Assembly: GCA_000415505.1 (NCBI GenBank)
Contig: KE354239.1
Coordinates: forward strand, 1 to 33,892
Origin: Streptomyces afghaniensis 772
Lineage (GTDB): Bacteria; Actinomycetota; Actinomycetes; Streptomycetales; Streptomycetaceae
Direction of reading: 5' to 3'
DNA: 33,892 bases
Shown here: piece after piece, positions 33,415 to 33,892 of the stretch
How the letters are laid out: each line of letters opens with the position of its first letter
Position numbering within the stretch: position 1 is the stretch's first letter
The notes under the pieces: model-generated
Seen by the model: the letters and a program-made list of their open reading frames with translations, nothing else
Told to the model about the DNA's origin: nothing
Databases searched by the model: none
Program-made: the position numbers and the translations under genes

Positions 33415-33892
33415 GAGGCCATCCGGCCCGTGCCCCGGACCCTGCTCAGGGACCGGGCGTACGAGGCGATCCGGGACGCCATCGTGGCCGGGGAGATCGA
33501 ACCCGGCGCGGTGGTGCGGGACGCCGAGCTCGCGGAGCGGCTGGGGCTGTCCCGGGCGCCGGTGCGGGAGGCGTTCTCCCGGCTCGTGGACGAGGGGCTG
33601 CTGGAGAGCAAGCCGCAGAGCTACACCCGGGTGACCCCGCTCGTGGCCTCCGACGTCAGGGACGCCGCCGCCGTGGTCGGCGCCATGCACGAGCTCGTGA
33701 CGCGGGTCGCCGTGCCCCGGCTGGGTGCCGCGGACATCGAGGCGATGCGCGCCGCCAACCAGCGGTTCGCCGCCGCCGTCGGCACCGGAGACGTGGACGG
33801 GGCCCTGCGTGCGGACGACGCGCTGCACGACGTCCTCGTCCGGGTGAGCGGACAACGAGCGGCGCGCGACCGTCGCCCGCTACACCCCGCTC
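33412..33892 (+). CDS. GntR-family (FadR/FCD type) regulator, partial at right edge, with apparent frameshift
   Basis: Starts MEAIRPVPRTLLRDRAYEAI. Winged helix at about 10-75 ([42 protein letters not shown]), then the FCD-type ligand domain (ASDVRDAAAVVGAMHELVTRVAVPRLGAADIEAMR...DDALHDVLVRVSG). After VSG the frame reads QRAARDRRPLHPA, unlike the family. Removing one A (33852) restores VSGNERRATVARYTPL, the usual SGN...RYTPL sequence. So there is a one-base insertion here, either a natural mutation or a sequencing error. The gene continues beyond the window. FCD regulators usually respond to organic acids; the targets are not visible. Confidence 0.8.
   Translation, partial: MEAIRPVPRTLLRDRAYEAIRDAIVAGEIEPGAVVRDAELAERLGLSRAPVREAFSRLVDEGLLESKPQSYTRVTPLVASDVRDAAAVVGAMHELVTRVAVPRLGAADIEAMRAANQRFAAAVGTGDVDGALRADDALHDVLVRVSGQRAARDRRPLHPA

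Overview
The window is high-GC actinobacterial chromosome, almost certainly Streptomyces. The evidence is strong GC bias at third codon positions, many GTG/TTG starts, ATGA/GTGA start-stop overlaps, leaderless-looking promoters, and a gene order (transketolase-transaldolase-zwf, ctaB, ctaA, suf operon, dapD) that I recall from the core of Streptomyces chromosomes. I see no rRNA, CRISPR array, insertion sequence, integrase or prophage. Nearly all of it is ordinary single-copy chromosome plus small regulated accessory genes.

Layout. 1-3838 (minus): pentose-phosphate operon tkt-tal-zwf, with zwf running off the left edge. 4191-6799 (plus): ctaB (heme O synthase), a small conserved protein and an amidohydrolase. 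6818-10419 (minus): an AAC(3)-type acetyltransferase, then a tightly coupled ABC-2 exporter (ATPase, permease) and ctaA (heme A synthase). 10581-17139 (plus): a complete SUF iron-sulfur operon, sufR-sufB-sufD-Rieske ferredoxin-sufC-sufS-sufU-sufT-like, ended by a strong hairpin. Its promoter carries both a SufR-type operator and a DmdR/IdeR-type iron box. 17240-19229: a membrane-anchored AbfB-domain protein (minus), and an SMR exporter with its TetR regulator (plus) behind a long palindrome. 19239-24133: dapD, an orphan nucleotidyltransferase-like gene (minus), a 76-residue secreted peptide, a SigE-type sigma factor with a membrane propeller partner, and dapA (minus). 24309-26167 (plus): a holin_3_6/DUF3618 envelope pair and a two-domain ABM monooxygenase behind a SoxR-type promoter. 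26225-31375: a secreted nuclease/phosphatase of the EEP superfamily (minus), a 472-residue protein of unknown function, and a Tat-exported PhoX phosphatase behind a PHO box.

The most unusual part is 31376-33320: a Ro60/Rsr (TROVE plus vWA) gene preceded by a non-coding RNA locus. The RNA at about 31517-31669 has a 12-bp closing helix followed by T5. It encloses a circularly permuted tRNA look-alike: T arm first, then an acceptor-like stem closed by a short loop, then U8-A9, D arm and a mini anticodon-like hairpin. This is the architecture of YrlA-type bacterial Y RNAs. Just upstream (31434-31506) lies a second, shorter unit that shares 22 of 26 bases with the Rsr-proximal part of the first but lacks the tRNA-like module, so this appears to be a tandem Y-RNA locus.

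The right edge (33412-33892) is a GntR-type regulator with a strong promoter, a 10-bp palindrome over its start, and an apparent one-base insertion near the window end. Overall the window links redox and metal metabolism (NADPH supply, heme A, Fe-S assembly, SoxR target), lysine/DAP synthesis, phosphate scavenging and Ro-mediated RNA handling. Each block appears to have its own local operator.
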